DNA from: Candidatus Nanoarchaeia archaeon | GTDB lineage: Archaea > Nanobdellota > Nanobdellia > Woesearchaeales > CG1-02-33-12 | Direction: 5' to 3' | DNA length: 7,443 nucleotides | NCBI GenBank assembly: GCA_028711925.1 | Contig: JAQTRH010000046.1 | Location: forward strand, 1 to 7,443 | Part shown: positions 1-5,190 of the stretch, one piece after another | Layout: each line of letters begins with the position of its first letter | How positions within the stretch are numbered: the stretch's first letter is position 1 | Notes under the pieces: generated by a model | Told to the model about the DNA's origin: nothing | The model's input: the letters and a program-made list of their open reading frames with translations, nothing else | Databases searched by the model: none | Position numbers and translations under genes: made by a program

Positions 1-637
1 CCTTGTACATCTCTATCTCACTTATTGTTCCGTTGCCTGAAGATGAATTAAAATAATAATAAACATCATCTGTTGCATTGTACATCCAAACAAAATCATA
101 GCTTCCTTCTATAGTATCAAGGGCGTCTGTTATATTTTTGGATTCATTTGAAGGATATCCAATCAAGTTCCAACCTTCTGGAAGCTGAATCATATTTGGC
201 TGCACTAATGTTCCATTTATGTGAAAATTGCTTTGATTTTTCATGTTTATCCAGTAGCCTTGCATTTCACTTATCTCATTTAAGTCATTTACAACCCATG
301 AAGGCAAATGAGGGTTGTATGCCTTCCATGGGTCATTTTCATCATAAGAGTTATAGCCGTGAACAGACCAATAATCTTCTTCAATTGAGGAAAGCACAAA
401 TTTTATTGATTTGTTTTCAGTGGCGCACGGATTTGAAATAAGGTTCCAGCCCTCATAAAAAAATGCGCTGCAGCTATGGTTTATCTCAAGGCCTGTAACA
501 AAAACCTTTGTGAATGTTATTGACCTGCCAATTATAGATGGGTCTGTTATTATCTCTTTAATGGGCATTACTGCTGTTAATGCAGTCAAAACAAGCAGTG
601 CAATAATCAGTCTTGTTTTTTTGTCTTTTATTTTCAT
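1..637 (-). CDS. secreted GWNLI-repeat surface protein, C-terminus cut by window edge
   Basis: The frame is open for 212 codons from the ATG at 637 and runs off the left edge, so the C-terminus is missing. Residues 1-24 are a basic start followed by a hydrophobic signal or anchor segment (LIIALLVLTALTAV). Two tandem modules follow. The first (about 62-145) begins EGWNLISNPC and contains DPWKAYNP, NDLNEIS and GYWINM. The second (from 154) begins EGWNLIGYPS and runs into the edge. This pattern of GWNLI(S/G) plus GYWI is one I associate with archaeal cell-surface proteins, often C-terminal to a membrane or wall anchor; I infer an extracellular place. Several N-x-S/T sequons are present and Cys56 and Cys71 could pair. 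The ATG is 1 bp after the stop of the upstream gene, so it is the third gene of the regulator operon and probably translationally coupled. Its binding partner or ligand is not visible. Confidence 0.85.
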   Translation of the reverse strand, partial: MKIKDKKTRLIIALLVLTALTAVMPIKEIITDPSIIGRSITFTKVFVTGLEINHSCSAFFYEGWNLISNPCATENKSIKFVLSSIEEDYWSVHGYNSYDENDPWKAYNPHLPSWVVNDLNEISEMQGYWINMKNQSNFHINGTLVQPNMIQLPEGWNLIGYPSNESKNITDALDTIEGSYDFVWMYNATDDVYYYFNSSSGNGTISEIEMYK

Positions 638-638
638 C

Positions 639-1382
639 TTAAGTTAGCTCCACATAAAAATAATAAGGTGTTGCGCTTGTCCACGCTGGCAGTCCATTTT
701 CCGGAACAATCATCTGGAAGTCAAAATGCCTATAATTATATCCTGCTGTATTTTGCTCTAGCATAGTTGCATAAACTATATTCCCATTCTGGTGGTCTGT
801 TCCGTCATAAAGCAATACCTCCTGGAATTCGCTGTCCTGCTGCTGGCTGTTTACATTAGTGTTAACTGAAAAGCACTGGTCTTCATTTATTTTAACAGTG
901 CCAACATGAAACTCATCATGATTTTTTTCATTGAATGTTGCACTTATGTTGTCGGCAGGATTTGATATGTGGCTTATTTCAACTTCCTCTTTTTGAATAT
1001 GGGTAAGGTTAGAGCAGGTTATGCTTCCCCATGAAATCAGATTTGAGCTTCTTGTTGCATAAACCTCTCCTGAAGGAAAGCTTAATGCCCAGTCATAAAC
1101 TGAGTAATTCATTGAGTCTGATAATACAATCTTTCCCGAAACATTTCCTACAAATGCCTTCCATTTCATGTTCTGTGATGTTACATTAAATTCCACTGTG
1201 GTTATTGAGCCGCCTGTAGTGTTTATCAAAGTGCCTGGTCTTCCTTGCCCTGTCTCGTTGGATATGCTTGTTATTACAGGCCCTACAGGAGCTGCGCTTG
1301 AAAAATGAATTAAAGAGATAAGAATAGCTAAAACAATTAAAAATTCAGCTATCCTCTTCTTATTCTCATTAATATTTTCCAT
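639..1382 (-). CDS. small secreted protein of the WKAYVGN/FYVEL family (copy D)
   Basis: A 247-residue exported protein. Residues 1-30 are a signal peptide (basic NENKKR, hydrophobic FLIVLAILISLI, likely cleavage near SSA or SAA before PVGP). The mature part is rich in beta-strand-like sequence and sequons. Family motifs: WKAFVGNVSG (74-83), SVYDW (94-98), GEVYATR (105-111), SWGSITCSNLTHI (117-129), FQEVLLYDG (186-194), FDFQMIVPENG (220-230) and the terminal YYFYVELT. Cys123 and Cys170 are the only cysteines and match the pair in the two copies at 2963-3712 and 3719-4486, so a disulfide outside the cell is likely. It is closest by eye to the 2963-3712 copy (shared PVGP mature start and CSNLTHI). 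Its first 14 bases overlap the end of the HTH regulator gene, linking their translation. I do not recognise a described family; a structural envelope or adhesive role is inference. Confidence 0.88.
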   Translation of the reverse strand: MENINENKKRIAEFLIVLAILISLIHFSSAAPVGPVITSISNETGQGRPGTLINTTGGSITTVEFNVTSQNMKWKAFVGNVSGKIVLSDSMNYSVYDWALSFPSGEVYATRSSNLISWGSITCSNLTHIQKEEVEISHISNPADNISATFNEKNHDEFHVGTVKINEDQCFSVNTNVNSQQQDSEFQEVLLYDGTDHQNGNIVYATMLEQNTAGYNYRHFDFQMIVPENGLPAWTSATPYYFYVELT

Positions 1383-1848
1383 TTTTCTTTCTCTTTATCT
1401 TTGCCCTTTGGTAAACAGTCCATATAGTTCTCTGGTCTCGGTTTAGCAGGGCAGCAATCTGGCAGTATTTTAAATTAAAATTTTCCTTGAGATATTCTGT
1501 TAGAGCCTCAAGAAAGCTTAGAGAGCGGTCTTTGAATATGAAGAGAGGGACAAGAAAACTGATTTTTTTATCAAAATCAAATTCAGAATTCATCTTTTCT
1601 CTTGAGCTGTTGTATGCATCCCATACTGTCTTTTGGCTTCTGTTAAGAAAGAATGCAATATCCTTAAAGCGATAATTTAATTTTTCTTTTAGGTATTTTG
1701 TTACAGTCTCAAGAGAGCTCAATGAGTTATTGTTAAATATTTCAATAGGTATGAAAATTATCTCATTTAAGCTTAATTTTTCATATTGATTATATTCCTG
1801 GCTGTAGAAAAAACTGATATTCTCTTCCGCTCTCTCTAACTCTTTCAT
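1369..1848 (-). CDS. tandem helix-turn-helix DNA-binding protein, putative regulator
   Basis: A 159-residue soluble protein made of two copies of one HTH unit. Residues 33-85 and 100-152 align without gaps over 53 positions, with 24 identities by my count. Both carry P..IF, SLS.LE..T.YLKE, then IA..LNR.Q.T(V/I)W..Y. The IA..LNR...T(I/V)W segment has the form of a recognition-type HTH, resembling sigma-region-4 or LuxR-like HTHs. No signal peptide or membrane segment is present and the C-terminus is basic (KIKRKKNGK), as expected of a DNA-binder. It is the first gene of a three-gene unit, overlapping the secreted protein gene by 14 bp. A 17-bp repeat copy sits 3 bp before its ATG and a second lies 84 bp further upstream, so autoregulation is a reasonable inference. 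The ATG at 1848 is the first in frame after the repeat. DNA binding is well supported; the target and sign of regulation are not. Confidence 0.85.
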   Translation of the reverse strand: MKELERAEENISFFYSQEYNQYEKLSLNEIIFIPIEIFNNNSLSSLETVTKYLKEKLNYRFKDIAFFLNRSQKTVWDAYNSSREKMNSEFDFDKKISFLVPLFIFKDRSLSFLEALTEYLKENFNLKYCQIAALLNRDQRTIWTVYQRAKIKRKKNGKY

Positions 1849-1851
1849 TTT

Positions 1852-1868
1852 TTCTTGCTATGTAAGTA
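1852..1868. repeat. 17-bp direct repeat, copy 1 (start-codon proximal)
   Basis: TTCTTGCTATGTAAGTA is identical to bases 1936-1952. Start-to-start spacing is 84 bp, which is eight turns of B-DNA, so both copies face the same side. This copy ends 3 bp before the ATG of the tandem-HTH gene and would fall in its leader. TTGCTAT (1855-1861) also pairs with ATAGCAA (1878-1884) across a 16-nt loop, so an RNA hairpin over the leader is an alternative. Confidence 0.6.
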
Positions 1869-1935
1869 AATAATTCAATAGCAAAACCGCTTAATTTTTA
1901 ACTTAAATTCTTGTTCGCTTTCTCTCGACGCTAAA

Positions 1936-1952
1936 TTCTTGCTATGTAAGTA
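1936..1952. repeat. 17-bp direct repeat, copy 2 (promoter distal)
   Basis: This is an exact second copy of the repeat at 1852-1868. A shorter related word, TAAATTCTTG, occurs at 1904-1913 and again at 1932-1941 overlapping this copy. Together they look like a set of protein-binding sites around a candidate promoter (minus-strand TTAAAAATTAA near 1892-1902). The HTH protein encoded just downstream is the obvious candidate binder. Confidence 0.55.
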
Positions 1953-1965
1953 TTGTTTTTGCGTT

Positions 1966-1992
1966 TCTTTTCATTTAATTGAAATGAAAAGA
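1966..1992. repeat. perfect 11-bp inverted repeat between the two operons
   Basis: Arms TCTTTTCATTT (1966-1976) and AAATGAAAAGA (1982-1992) pair perfectly around a 5-nt spacer. It begins 13 bp past the stop at 2006 of the upstream operon. On the minus strand it is followed by A-rich rather than T-rich sequence, so a classical terminator is doubtful. It may be a 3'-end stem-loop of the upstream mRNA or an operator for the downstream HTH operon. Confidence 0.55.
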
Positions 1993-2005
1993 TTAAGAAA
2001 ATTAT

Positions 2006-2959
2006 TTACCAGTCTGCATGACCAACAAACTCAAGAGTTCCGTTGCAGTGGCCGCCGACGCTTAATGGAATCTGTATTTTCCAGTATGTTGCGTTTGTTG
2101 AGTCTCCATAATCCTCATCATTTGTTCTTACTGGAATCTTTAGTTGCATAGGAGTTGAGATGTTTGTAAGAGTAGCCATAGCACCGTAATCTACTCCGCT
2201 TTGCCGGGAATATTTCTCATATTCAATGCTTATACTGCCATAATCACATTCCATTGCCAGGTTATTTGGGTTTGTGGGATCGGTTGTTCCACCGTAGCCT
2301 CTTATAGAGATATTCACAGGAACATTGCCAAAATTTGTTACATTGGCAGGCATTTCTTCTGATGTTTCTGTAACTGAAAGGTTTCCGTAATCAATCTCTA
2401 ATGGAACATCTATTGCAGTTACTGTGTTGACTGTTGCAGTGTTGCTGTCCGATACATTAAAATAATATTCACGCTCAGTAGCTTCTCCTCCTGTGTCAGT
2501 TATTGTCATATTGCATGTCCATGTTCCGTTTGTTGCATAATACCACACATCAAACAAACACCAGCATGTTGCGTTGTTTGCATCTATCTGTCCGCAGCTG
2601 CAGTTGTTTTCTGTATCTTCAACAGTATAGTGGTTGTTGTTGTTGTCTGGACTGTTATCATTAACGCTTATATGAAAGAAGGTTGCGTTTGAAACCTCAA
2701 CATCATTCCATCCGTTATAATCCCAAACATTGGCAGAGCAGTTTATTGTGGTTGTATTTCCAGGGCTGAGATCTATTGGGTCCGGGCTGATGGTCACACC
2801 TGTTATATTCGGCTCTGTATTCCATACATACAACTTTGTTGTGGTGGACATATTATTCCATCCAAAAACATTATAGCCAGCCATGCTCAATGAAGAGATC
2901 AAAGCTAATAGAAAGAATACAAAAAAGCCTGTGATTATGATTATGCTATCTCTTTTCAT
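2006..2959 (-). CDS. secreted cysteine-rich Ig-like surface protein
   Basis: A 317-residue exported protein. Residues 1-27 (MKRD, then a long hydrophobic run, SLSMA) form a signal peptide or N-terminal anchor. Residues about 48-168 look like an Ig-like or PKD-like beta domain (EPNITGV, PGNTTTINCSANVWDYNGW, TWTCNMTITDTGG). Residues about 175-317 form a second beta-rich domain (DYGNLSVTETS, NFGNVPVNISIRGYGG, PVRTNDEDYG, YWKIQIPL). Eight cysteines (74, 120, 122, 132, 134, 149, 238, 305) include a C-x-C pair at 120/122 and another at 132/134, compatible with four disulfides. About 16 N-x-S/T sequons suggest heavy N-glycosylation. It is the third and last gene of the operon starting at 4486; its ATG is 3 bp past the preceding stop. 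It lacks the WKAYVGN and FYVEL motifs, so it is a partner rather than a family member. Similar architectures occur in DPANN surface proteins; the exact role is unknown. Confidence 0.87.
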   Translation of the reverse strand: MKRDSIIIITGFFVFFLLALISSLSMAGYNVFGWNNMSTTTKLYVWNTEPNITGVTISPDPIDLSPGNTTTINCSANVWDYNGWNDVEVSNATFFHISVNDNSPDNNNNHYTVEDTENNCSCGQIDANNATCWCLFDVWYYATNGTWTCNMTITDTGGEATEREYYFNVSDSNTATVNTVTAIDVPLEIDYGNLSVTETSEEMPANVTNFGNVPVNISIRGYGGTTDPTNPNNLAMECDYGSISIEYEKYSRQSGVDYGAMATLTNISTPMQLKIPVRTNDEDYGDSTNATYWKIQIPLSVGGHCNGTLEFVGHADW

Positions 2960-2962
2960 TTT

Positions 2963-3712
2963 TTAATCCAATTCTACATAAAAGTAGTATGGTGTTGAAC
3001 TACTCCATGTTTCTCTTCCGTCTTCAGCGACTATCATCTGGAAATCGTAAGGCTCATTACTGTTCATATAGGCATCATGATCGTTTTCAATTATTGCTGC
3101 ATAAATGAAGTTTGTTCCATCATATAGAAGAACCTCTTCAAACGAATCATCTCCAGGAGCAGCTCCATCAACATAAAGATTTGTTGTATAACAAGTGCTA
3201 GCAACAATCGTTCTTCCTGCAATCTCAAACTCATCATTATCCTGCGCATCAAATGTTGCAGTTATATTATCTTGAGCACCTCCATGATTCATTGCAGTGT
3301 TTTCTGCTTCTATGTGTGTTAGGTTAGAACAATTAGTGCTTCCCCATGAGATAGTGCCAGAGGCTCTTGTTGCATAAACCTCCCCAGTAACGCTTCCTGT
3401 TAATGTCCAGTCATATATTGCATATCCGCTTGAGTCAGACAATGCAAACTTACCAGTTACATTTCCAACATAAGCCTTCCACTTCTCGTTTTTTTGGTTT
3501 GAATCAAGATTAATTGTGAAAATGTAGCCTCCTGCAATACCACTTGTTGATCCGTTGTTGGTTTCATTCACCATTGTACCGCCGGCATTGCCCATGGTGG
3601 TATTGCTTACATAAGTTACAGTTGGACCTACTGGTACTGCATATACTCTAAAAACTAAAATAAAAACAAGCAATGCAGCCAGTATTGCTATTATGTTGTT
3701 TTTCATTTTCAT
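2963..3712 (-). CDS. small secreted protein of the WKAYVGN/FYVEL family (copy B)
   Basis: A 249-residue exported protein. The signal peptide is residues 1-25, ending FRVYA before VPVGP. Family motifs in order: PVGPTVTYVSN (27-37), WKAYVGNVTG (78-87), AIYDW (98-102), GEVYATR (110-116), SWGSTNCSNLTHI (122-134), FEEVLLYDG (191-199), YDFQMIVAEDG (222-232) and terminal YYFYVELD. Cys128 and Cys174 match the pair in the other two stand-alone copies. It is the middle gene of a three-gene operon, 6 bp after the upstream stop and 3 bp before the downstream ATG. The start could also be Met3 (base 3706): a GGAAAG lies right before the first ATG and sits at better Shine-Dalgarno spacing for the second. 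The signal peptide is intact either way. Glycine- and sequon-rich, beta-strand-like; a structural envelope subunit is inference, and I know no described family to name. Confidence 0.88.
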   Translation of the reverse strand: MKMKNNIIAILAALLVFILVFRVYAVPVGPTVTYVSNTTMGNAGGTMVNETNNGSTSGIAGGYIFTINLDSNQKNEKWKAYVGNVTGKFALSDSSGYAIYDWTLTGSVTGEVYATRASGTISWGSTNCSNLTHIEAENTAMNHGGAQDNITATFDAQDNDEFEIAGRTIVASTCYTTNLYVDGAAPGDDSFEEVLLYDGTNFIYAAIIENDHDAYMNSNEPYDFQMIVAEDGRETWSSSTPYYFYVELD

Positions 3713-3718
3713 CTTTCC

Positions 3719-4486
3719 TTATGACAGCTCCACATAAAACCAGTAAGTTGTTGTTGTGTCTTCCTGGCCAGGGTGTCCATCCTCCGCTACTAGCATCTGG
3801 AAATCATGTGCATCCACTCCTGTTTTGAAACCATCAACATTGCTCTCAAGCAAGGTTGTGAATATTATGCTTGTACTGTCTGTAAGCAAAACTTCCTTGA
3901 AAGAGGTTGTCTGGTATGATCCATCTACAAAAGTATATGCCATGTGGCAACTGTCAACGTCATTTATTGTGACTCCTCCTACTCTGAATCCAAGAGCATC
4001 ACTATAAGTTTCATTGAATGTTTCAGAAAAGCCATCCAAATCAGTTTCATTTATTCCATAGAATGTTTCAAGAGTTGTTTCATTCATTCCTGCAGCTGCA
4101 GTGAAATCAACACAGGCTACGTCTGCCCAGACTACTCCACTTCCATTTGAGGCATAAATCTCTCCCTCCGGGTCAGCTATCTGCCAGTCATACATTGTGT
4201 TGTTTTGTGCATCATCCAAGGTTATGGTTCCTGTGATGTTTCCATAATAACCCTGCCATGCTTCTGTTGAACGCTTACTATAAATAGTAAGTTCAGTGAC
4301 GTTTCCGGCTTCTGCCTCTATGCTCTTTTCTGCCTGTCCGGGAAACCTTGTAGAGCTTTCTGTTGTAATGCTTTCAGCATAAGTCGGCTCAATATCTCCT
4401 GCTGCATAAACATAGCTAACAGTTAAAAAGAATACAATAGCTGCAGATATTAGTATGATACTGACTTCTATTTTTGGTTTTTCCAT
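3719..4486 (-). CDS. small secreted protein of the WKAYVGN/FYVEL family (copy A), first gene of operon
   Basis: A 255-residue exported protein and the most divergent of the three stand-alone copies. The signal peptide is residues 1-28 (MEKPK, hydrophobic core, VSYVYA before AGD). Family motifs: WQGYYGNITG (77-86), MYDW (98-101), GEIYAS (108-113), VVWADVACVDF (118-128), FKEVLLTD (196-203), HDFQMLVAEDG (227-237) and terminal YWFYVELS. Cys125 and Cys180 match the pair in the other two stand-alone copies. Unlike them it lacks the PVGP mature start and has an acidic insert (about 131-165, ETTLETFYGINETDLDGF). A GAGGTG ribosome binding site 6 nt before the ATG fixes the start, and a TATA-like box lies about 65 nt upstream, so this gene heads the operon. 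Extracellular localisation is well supported; function is unknown. Confidence 0.88.
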   Translation of the reverse strand: MEKPKIEVSIILISAAIVFFLTVSYVYAAGDIEPTYAESITTESSTRFPGQAEKSIEAEAGNVTELTIYSKRSTEAWQGYYGNITGTITLDDAQNNTMYDWQIADPEGEIYASNGSGVVWADVACVDFTAAAGMNETTLETFYGINETDLDGFSETFNETYSDALGFRVGGVTINDVDSCHMAYTFVDGSYQTTSFKEVLLTDSTSIIFTTLLESNVDGFKTGVDAHDFQMLVAEDGHPGQEDTTTTYWFYVELS

Positions 4487-4492
4487 CTAAAA

Positions 4493-4498
4493 CACCTC
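4493..4498 (-). promoter_or_regulatory. Shine-Dalgarno site GAGGTG for the 4486 gene
   Basis: On the minus strand GAGGTG sits 6 nt before the ATG at 4486 and matches the archaeal anti-Shine-Dalgarno core (CACCUC). It is the clearest ribosome binding site in the window and decides the start of this gene. Distal genes of the same operon lack such a site and start 3-6 bp after the previous stop, suggesting coupled translation. Confidence 0.75.
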
Positions 4499-4546
4499 GC
4501 AAATGTTTTTTTTTTGAGTTATGAATTTGATTTTTGTTCCATAACC

Positions 4547-4555
4547 ATTATTTAT
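4547..4555 (-). promoter_or_regulatory. candidate TATA box for the 4486-2006 operon
   Basis: The minus strand reads ATAAATAAT here, in the 89-bp gap between the 4576 stop and the 4486 start. With usual archaeal spacing, transcription would start near 4524, giving a leader of about 38 nt that includes an A10 run and the GAGGTG site. The TATA match is only fair, and read-through from the small gene upstream is also possible. Confidence 0.4.
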
Positions 4556-4575
4556 CCAGAATCAGCAAAAGCATT

Positions 4576-4785
4576 TCATTCGCTATTTCTTTCACTCTCG
4601 CTAATCCTAGACATTTTCTCTATATTTTTTTCATTTATGATTATCGTGCCGAGCTTTCCCTTTATCTTCACAAAGCCGTTCTCGGCGCTAATCAACACTC
4701 CTCTTGCAATCTTGAACTGAGTTCCGTCTTTATAAGGCGCTTTGACTTTTTCGCCTATAAATTCCTCAAATACACTTTTAGCCAT
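4576..4785 (-). CDS. 69-residue probable small beta-barrel (Sm/SH3-like) protein
   Basis: A small cytoplasmic protein with no signal peptide or membrane segment. Residues 3-50 read as a short helix (SVFEEFIGEKV) followed by alternating strands: KAPYKDGTQFK, RGVLISAENGFVKIKG, LGTIIINEKNI. The pattern of a short helix, a PYKDG turn, a strand-turn-strand around ENGFVKIKG and a last strand (GTIIINEKNIEKM) suggests an LSm- or SH3-like barrel, and similar short proteins occur in DPANN genomes as far as I recall. The last 15 residues are polar and probably disordered. The only upstream hint of a ribosome site is GGAAG about 8 nt before the ATG. It lies alone between two spacers, and its upstream region carries a striking palindrome cluster, so it may be controlled separately. 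RNA or nucleic-acid binding would fit an Sm-like fold but no specific residue proves it. Confidence 0.75.
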   Translation of the reverse strand: MAKSVFEEFIGEKVKAPYKDGTQFKIARGVLISAENGFVKIKGKLGTIIINEKNIEKMSRISESERNSE

Positions 4786-4822
4786 TTTCGTTTCTTCCGT
4801 TTTCTTTGACGCTATTTTAACT

Positions 4823-4898
4823 TTAGTATCTTTATTATTATTTTAGTATATTTATTATATACTAATACAATCTAGGATACATATTAGTATACTAATAT
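4823..4898. promoter_or_regulatory. cluster of TTAGTAT/ATACTAA sites with an 18-bp perfect palindrome; probable operator
   Basis: The heptamer TTAGTAT or its complement ATACTAA occurs five times: direct at 4823, 4843 and 4884, inverted at 4859 and 4889. Bases 4881-4898 form a perfect 18-bp palindrome (ATATTAGTATACTAATAT). Bases 4843-4850 and 4858-4865 form an inverted repeat TTAGTATA/TATACTAA with a 7-bp spacer. Two symmetric sites centred about 36 bp apart beside TATA-like sequence suggest binding of a dimeric regulator to the promoter of the small gene at 4785. The cognate protein is unknown. Confidence 0.55.
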
Positions 4899-4904
4899 TT
4901 AAAT
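4895..4904 (-). promoter_or_regulatory. candidate TATA box for the 4785 gene
   Basis: On the minus strand this reads ATTTAAATAT, a good archaeal TATA form, and overlaps the edge of the 18-bp palindrome. Transcription would start near 4873 with a long leader of about 85 nt. A second possibility is the TATA-rich tract at 4845-4860, giving a shorter leader. Either way the symmetric sites lie where a regulator could block TBP or polymerase. Confidence 0.35.
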
Positions 4905-5137
4905 CTTTCCTTTATTTGATTAAACAAAAAAGGTCTTTTAATAAAAAATAGGCTTATTTAACTATCTAAACTTTTAAAAAAGAGTTTTAATAACTTTAAA
5001 TTTAATTAAAATGGTTATTTATACTTTAAAATTGCTAGAAAAAGTTATAATTAATTATTTAATCTAAATATTGCTCATAAATCCTTTAAAAACTGATAAA
5101 AATGTTATTAAGCCTTGATTAAGAAAATAAACCTCTT

Positions 5138-5188
5138 AAAAAAATTAAACAATAAAATAAAAGTTAAAATATTTGAAAAATAGAAAAA
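5138..5188 (-). terminator. U-tract terminator region behind the 5191 gene
   Basis: Just past the stop at 5191 the minus strand carries two T5 runs (5188-5184, 5180-5176) and a T7 run (5144-5138) without a strong hairpin. Archaeal intrinsic termination depends mainly on such U-tracts. The whole spacer is AT-rich, so the specificity of this call is limited. Confidence 0.35.
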
Positions 5189-5190
5189 TA

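Larger units (their letters stand above)
4786..5190. other. 405-bp very AT-rich gene-free spacer
   Basis: No convincing gene, tRNA or rRNA is seen on either strand. The stretch is much richer in A and T than its neighbours, with many short runs of A and words such as ttttaa and ttaatt. Its right end carries minus-strand U-tracts behind the 5191 stop. Its left part (4823-4905) holds the palindrome cluster and TATA-like sequences feeding the small gene at 4785. The middle (about 4910-5130) holds nothing I can name; a small non-coding RNA cannot be excluded. Confidence 0.7.

Noticed and set aside
148..441. Plus-strand open frame of 97 codons
   Set aside because: It lies entirely opposite the GWNLI-repeat gene, whose minus-strand product has clear conserved modules.
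1487..1675. Plus-strand open frame of 62 codons
   Set aside because: It is antisense to the tandem HTH repeats, which are conserved between the two units at protein level.
1852..1952. 17-bp repeats as attachment sites of a mobile element
   Set aside because: Only 67 bp lie between the copies, with no integrase, transposase or tRNA nearby; a regulatory role explains them better.
1939..2151. Plus-strand open frame of 70 codons starting in the control region
   Set aside because: It begins inside the second 17-bp repeat and runs antisense into the secreted protein gene; no ribosome site or domain is visible.
3756..4150. Two overlapping plus-strand open frames
   Set aside because: Both are antisense to the 3719-4486 gene, which has a signal peptide and family motifs; their products have no recognisable features.
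639..4486. Type IV pilin or archaellin signal peptides on the small exported proteins
   Set aside because: No class III processing motif is seen before the hydrophobic segments; the sequences look like ordinary signal peptides with small residues at the cleavage site.
4514..4809. Plus-strand open frames of 68 and 91 codons opposite the small gene
   Set aside because: Their products are rich in Phe, Ser and Leu as expected for the complement of a Lys/Glu-rich gene, and the minus-strand frame gives a plausible compact fold.
4786..5190. Replication origin or CRISPR in the AT-rich spacer
   Set aside because: There are no regularly spaced repeats and no origin-binding motif that I recognise; base composition alone is not enough.
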